Shown: piece by piece, positions 61,215 to 64,000 of the stretch
How positions within the stretch are numbered: position 1 is the stretch's first letter
Layout of the letters: every line of letters begins with the position of its first letter
Notes under the pieces: generated by a model
What the model saw: only the letters and a program-made list of their open reading frames with translations
Told to the model about the DNA's origin: nothing
Databases searched by the model: none
Source of the DNA: QHCA01 sp003244095
GTDB taxonomy: Bacteria; Actinomycetota; Actinomycetes; Mycobacteriales; QHCA01
Length of the DNA: 64,000 nucleotides
Assembly: GCA_038329965.1 (NCBI GenBank)
Contig: JBBQNN010000001.1
Coordinates: 73,818 to 137,817 of the forward strand
Direction: 5' to 3'
Translations under genes and position numbers: made by a program

Positions 61215-61691
61215 GTGGGGATCCTGCTGGTCGTCCTGTTCGTCGTCGTGCCGATCGCCGAGCTCGCCGTCATCATCGTGGTGGGCCAGCACATCGGTGT
61301 GCTGTGGACTGTCGTCCTGCTGCTGGCCTCGGCCGTGATCGGGTCCTGGTTGCTGCGCCGCGAGGGCCGGCGGACCTGGCGGGCACTTCAGGAGGCGCTG
61401 GCCGCCGGGCGGGTGCCGACCCGCGAGGTCGCCGACGGCGCACTGGTGATCGTCGGTGCGGCGCTGATGGTGGCACCAGGATTCATCACCGACGTCGTCG
61501 GCATGCTGTGCCTCATCCCGCCGACGCGGGCCATGCTGCGCAGGGTGCTCGCCACAGCCACGGTACGCCGGCTGCTGATCGGCCGGCTCCGCTCACGAAG
61601 CGCTGCGGCGGGCCCCCGGCAGGCGCCCGAGGCCGGCAACCGCCAGGCCGGCGAGTCGCGGCCACGGGTTATCGACGGGGAGGTCGAATAG
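61215..61691 (+). CDS. fxsA: FxsA-family membrane protein
   Basis: The 158-residue protein has an N-terminal hydrophobic hairpin (about 3-50, with VVPIAELAVIIVVGQHIG and the LLRREGRRTW turn) and a third segment with GALVIVGAALMVAPGFITDVVGMLCLIPPTR, the FxsA signature, then a soluble basic tail. Function is uncertain; in E. coli FxsA modifies phage exclusion. GTG at 61215. It converges on rbpA across a two-way terminator. Confidence 0.88.
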   Translation: MGILLVVLFVVVPIAELAVIIVVGQHIGVLWTVVLLLASAVIGSWLLRREGRRTWRALQEALAAGRVPTREVADGALVIVGAALMVAPGFITDVVGMLCLIPPTRAMLRRVLATATVRRLLIGRLRSRSAAAGPRQAPEAGNRQAGESRPRVIDGEVE

Positions 61692-61707
61692 GGGGCGAGA
61701 CGCCAAA

Positions 61708-61737
61708 CGCCGCGTCCCCCGTAGGGAGAACGCGGCG
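61708..61737. terminator. Bidirectional terminator between fxsA and rbpA
   Basis: CGCCGCGT (61708-61715) pairs with ACGCGGCG (61730-61737), with an inner CCC/GGG stem. Convergent genes on both sides make this a shared terminator. Confidence 0.7.
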
Positions 61738-61757
61738 CTCGGGTCAGTGGGTTGCCG

Positions 61758-62102
61758 TCAGGCGGAGCGAGAACGCTTCCCGCGGAGCACGTCGAGGCGC
61801 TCGGCGAGAACTTCCTCAAGATCTGCCACGGTACGGCGCTCGAGCAGCATGTCCCAGTGGGTGCGCGGAGGCTTGCCCTTCTTGGCCTCGGGCTCGACCC
61901 CGTCGATCAGCCTGGCGGTCGATCCGTCTGCCTTGCACTCCCAAGTGCTCGGCATCTCGGCCTCTGCGGCGAACGGCACGCTGAAGCGGTGCCCCTTGGC
62001 GCACAGATAGTCGGCGTCCTGTCGCGGCGCCAATTCGGTGTTGCGGTCGGTCTCGTAACTGACGGCACCCAGCCGGCTACCGCGCAGCGTGCGCTCGCCC
62101 AT
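61758..62102 (-). CDS. rbpA: RNA polymerase-binding protein RbpA
   Basis: RbpA binds RNA polymerase with the primary sigma factor and stabilises open promoter complexes in actinobacteria. The 114-residue protein begins MGERTLRGSRLGAVSYETDRNTELAPRQ, has the zinc-associated core DYLCAKGHRFSVPFA to TWECKADG and a C-terminal sigma-interacting helix VADLEEVLAERLDVLRGKR. ATG at 62102 follows GAGGGGAG. A SigR/SigH-type promoter lies 52-77 bases upstream, as known for rbpA in Streptomyces. Confidence 0.97.
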   Translation of the reverse strand: MGERTLRGSRLGAVSYETDRNTELAPRQDADYLCAKGHRFSVPFAAEAEMPSTWECKADGSTARLIDGVEPEAKKGKPPRTHWDMLLERRTVADLEEVLAERLDVLRGKRSRSA

Positions 62103-62153
62103 CTGCGTGCTCCCCTCAAGTGGTGGTCGATCTCCAGAACCAACGTTTGTTGT

Positions 62154-62179
62154 AACGTCTCGCAGCCTGGGAGGATTCC
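62154..62179 (-). promoter_or_regulatory. SigR/SigH-type promoter of rbpA
   Basis: Minus-strand GGAAT (62179-62175), exactly 18 bases, then GTT (62156-62154): a full match to the GGAAT-N18-GTT consensus of thiol-stress sigma factors SigR/SigH. Transcription would start about 45 bases before the rbpA ATG. Confidence 0.75.
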
Positions 62180-62358
62180 CCGGGAAGGCTGTCGACATTC
62201 CCCAAGTCGGGAATCAATCCACGGTCAGTGAGTATTCGTCGGTGTGTCGACCAATGGATGTAGCGGTACGTGCTCGTACAACTACTGATCGTAGCAGATG
62301 TCCTTCGGGCACGCTGAAGGAGCGACCGATGATCCGTGTGGGTGGGGTGCTGGCGCCG

Positions 62359-62721
62359 TCAGCGCACGGCGGCGACGCAGAACTCGTTGCCTTCCGGGTC
62401 GCTCAGCACCACCCACGAGTGTCCCCACTCGTCCTTGTCGGCCAGCTGAGTCGCGCCGAGGCCGACCAGCCTGGCCACCTCGGCGTCGCGCGGCGTATCG
62501 CCGTCGACGAGCAGATCCAGGTGCAGCCGGTTCTTGGCGGTCTTGCCCTCGGGCACCTTCAGGAACATGAGCCGCGGCAGGGTGCTGCCGGCGCGATTGA
62601 GCGACGCGAGATAGGGCGAGGCGCCCTCGTCCACCGGGAGGTCCAGGGCGGCCGACCAGAAGCCGGCCACGGTCGCCACTTCGGCACAGTCGATGGTGAT
62701 GGAGCCAACGGAGACGGTCAC
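62359..62721 (-). CDS. VOC (glyoxalase-like) domain protein
   Basis: The 120-residue single VOC module begins VSVGSITIDCAEVATVAGFWSAALDLPV and ends WVVLSDPEGNEFCVAAV. The conserved metal-site positions are only partly kept, so it may bind a ligand and not catalyse. ATG at 62721; it is 76 bases downstream of a second VOC gene. Confidence 0.88.
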   Translation of the reverse strand: MTVSVGSITIDCAEVATVAGFWSAALDLPVDEGASPYLASLNRAGSTLPRLMFLKVPEGKTAKNRLHLDLLVDGDTPRDAEVARLVGLGATQLADKDEWGHSWVVLSDPEGNEFCVAAVR

Positions 62722-62797
62722 GAGAATCCTCCTGGGCGGTCGGCGGCCAGCGGCCAGTAGATGTCAGTACGGAAACCGGCCGGGTCGTGGGTGTCGT

Positions 62798-63169
62798 TCA
62801 CTGCTCGCGGAGGATCTGCTGCAGCGCCCACGTGTTGCCGTCGGGGTCGCTGAAGGTGACGAAGGCGCCCCACGGTTGGATGTCGACCGCACTGGCCTCG
62901 ACGCCGTGGTCGATGAGCTCCTGCCGGGCGACCGCGACGTCGTCGACCACCACCTGCAGGCCTTTCTGCGAGCCCGGCGTCATCGGGGTGATGCCGGTGC
63001 CCATCACGATCGAGCAGGCTGATCCGGGCGGGGTGAGCTGCACGAAGCGCAGCGTTTCGTTGACCTGATGGTCGAAGTCGGCGTTGAAGCCGACCTTCTC
63101 CACATAGAAGGTTTTGGCCCGGTCGACGTCGGTCACGGGCACGGCCACCAGCTCGAGTTTCCAGTCCAT
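62798..63169 (-). CDS. VOC (glyoxalase/bleomycin-resistance-like) protein
   Basis: The 123-residue VOC protein begins MDWKLELVAVPVTDVDRAKTFYVEKVGFNADFDHQV and ends VTFSDPDGNTWALQQI. It may degrade or bind a small toxic compound. It is in the same direction as the other VOC gene, with different sequence, so the two are not a recent duplication. Confidence 0.9.
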   Translation of the reverse strand: MDWKLELVAVPVTDVDRAKTFYVEKVGFNADFDHQVNETLRFVQLTPPGSACSIVMGTGITPMTPGSQKGLQVVVDDVAVARQELIDHGVEASAVDIQPWGAFVTFSDPDGNTWALQQILREQ

Positions 63170-63213
63170 CTCGGCAACGTAGCCTGCAGCCGCGGCTGCC
63201 CCTCCAGGCAGCC

Positions 63214-63846
63214 CTATTGCGCGCCGATGCCGTGATCACGTGCTTGACGCGCCCGGTTGCGGCAGGCGTCGATGATGTCCGCGCGCACCAGGTGGCCGAA
63301 GCCGGCCCGGTCGAGACGCAGGACCAGCCCCTCGCGGTCGGTGCCGAGGGCGACCGCGGTCGCGGCCAGGTCCCAGTCGTGCGCGGCCAACCGGGACAGC
63401 AGATGACCGCGGCGGATCTGCGCCGCCGAGAGCCGGAACGTCTTGAGGTAGGCGAGCCGGCCGTCGGTGTCGGTGATCGTCTCGCCGAGGTGGTTCTCAC
63501 CGCCGGGGTCGAAGGCGGGGAGGAACCGCGACAGGGTGTAGCACCCCATACGGTAGACCGGCTGCGTGGCGAACTCCGCGTCGAGCAGGCCCCCTGCCAT
63601 GAGTCGATGGACTGCATCCCACTCCTGGTGCCTCTCGAGGATCTGGGTACGGAGGTCCTCGACCGAATCGACCCTCGTCTCGTCGATGCGGGCACGGAAG
63701 TTCGGCACCGCGGGGTACAGGTGCGCGTAGTGGTAGATCAGCTCTCCGTAGAAATCCTGCAGCAGTGTGGGATGCAGGGCGCGGTAGTCGTCGGGGTGCG
63801 GGACGACGAAGGCACCGGCGAGGGTGTCTGCCACATAGAGCAGCAT
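63214..63846 (-). CDS. Protein with C-terminal Fis-type HTH, unknown function
   Basis: The 210-residue protein has an unrecognised N-terminal domain (MLLYVADTLAGAFVVPHPDDYRALHP) and a C-terminal segment LSAAQIRRGHLLSRLAAHDWDLAATAVALGTDREGLVLRLDRAGFGHLV. The last 30 residues fit a Fis-type helix-turn-helix. ATG at 63846 is chosen because longer reading lacks coding character. It probably binds DNA, but no target is evident. Confidence 0.65.
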   Translation of the reverse strand: MLLYVADTLAGAFVVPHPDDYRALHPTLLQDFYGELIYHYAHLYPAVPNFRARIDETRVDSVEDLRTQILERHQEWDAVHRLMAGGLLDAEFATQPVYRMGCYTLSRFLPAFDPGGENHLGETITDTDGRLAYLKTFRLSAAQIRRGHLLSRLAAHDWDLAATAVALGTDREGLVLRLDRAGFGHLVRADIIDACRNRARQARDHGIGAQ

Positions 63847-63866
63847 GCCGCACTGACGGGAGCAAT

Positions 63867-63992
63867 GATCAGAACCTGTGGATGGGCCTCGGCGAGGTGA
63901 CGTGAACGGGCGCACCTTCCCGGGGATGATCCGAAGGCCAAGCAGTTCTGATCAGGACCGGCGTTACAGCGCTGGTTCGGGAAGGTACGCCC
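63867..63992. other. Interleaved inverted repeats at the right edge
   Basis: GGGCGCACCTTCCCG (63908-63922) matches CGGGAAGGTACGCCC (63978-63992) as an inverted repeat with one mismatch, and GATCAGAAC (63867-63875) pairs with GTTCTGATC (63945-63953). An ATG follows directly at 63993 and its frame leaves the window. This could be the end of an insertion element with its transposase start, or an operator region. Confidence 0.4.
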
Positions 63993-64000
63993 ATGCTCAA

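Noticed and set aside
1..64000. CRISPR arrays, tRNA or rRNA genes
   Set aside because: No regularly spaced repeats and no cloverleaf or ribosomal signature was seen in any intergenic region.

Overview
The window is about 70% GC. It carries a complete Pup-proteasome system (arc, dop, pup, prcB, prcA, pafA, pafB, pafC), together with rbpA, HelY, an ECF41-type sigma factor and many GTG starts and 4-bp gene overlaps. This points to a free-living actinobacterium of a proteasome-bearing lineage (Frankiales/Sporichthyales-like or a relative). The order recB-like / site-2 protease / trmI / arc / dop / pup ... prcBA / pafA / pafBC / tatAC / helY / 5'-3' exonuclease / Xaa-Pro peptidase resembles the mycobacterial Rv2089c-Rv2125 neighbourhood. 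I cannot name the genus.

Left edge (1-2.3 kb): an IS110-family element whose recombinase has one in-frame amber codon lies next to a decayed S66 peptidase gene. 2.3-9 kb: a LURP-one-like gene and a PAC2 gene face metH, which overlaps a HAD phosphatase gene; a BtuF-like gene converges on them. 9-10.6 kb: a carboxymuconolactone decarboxylase gene and an ECF41-type sigma gene diverge from a shared palindromic promoter region. 10.6-15.4 kb: a broken kinase, an FtsX-type ABC exporter and a RecB-like nuclease, all on the minus strand.

15.5-38.7 kb is the protein-turnover block. Pup is deamidated by Dop, ligated to substrates by PafA, recognised by ARC and degraded by PrcAB; PafBC is the linked DNA-damage regulator. 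Pup and prcB are split by a 4.7-kb accessory segment (21.3-25.95 kb) holding an MFS exporter, two MerR-type regulators with recognisable operators, an HxlR regulator and several frameshifted genes. Tat secretion genes, a lipid kinase and HelY follow.

38.8-51.4 kb: a truncated secreted protein, a 5'-3' exonuclease, a peptidase, an acyl-CoA dehydrogenase with an AsnC-type regulator, and a LacI-controlled sugar ABC importer. One permease of that importer carries an extra beta-sandwich domain. A lone glycosyltransferase follows.

51.4-58.4 kb: a lysine-fermentation cluster (kamA, kdd, amidohydrolase, kamD, kamE, kal) for lysine to beta-lysine to 3,5-diaminohexanoate to a 3-aminobutyryl-CoA step. 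No kce is present. KamDE and MetH are both cobalamin enzymes. 58.5-58.9 kb holds a strong candidate for a ~294-nt structured RNA with its own promoter and terminator. 58.9-62.3 kb: lnt and ppm1 (lipoprotein acylation and polyprenol-phosphate-mannose), fxsA, and rbpA under a SigR/SigH-type promoter. The right edge has two glyoxalase-like genes, an HTH protein and an inverted-repeat-rich segment where another element may begin.
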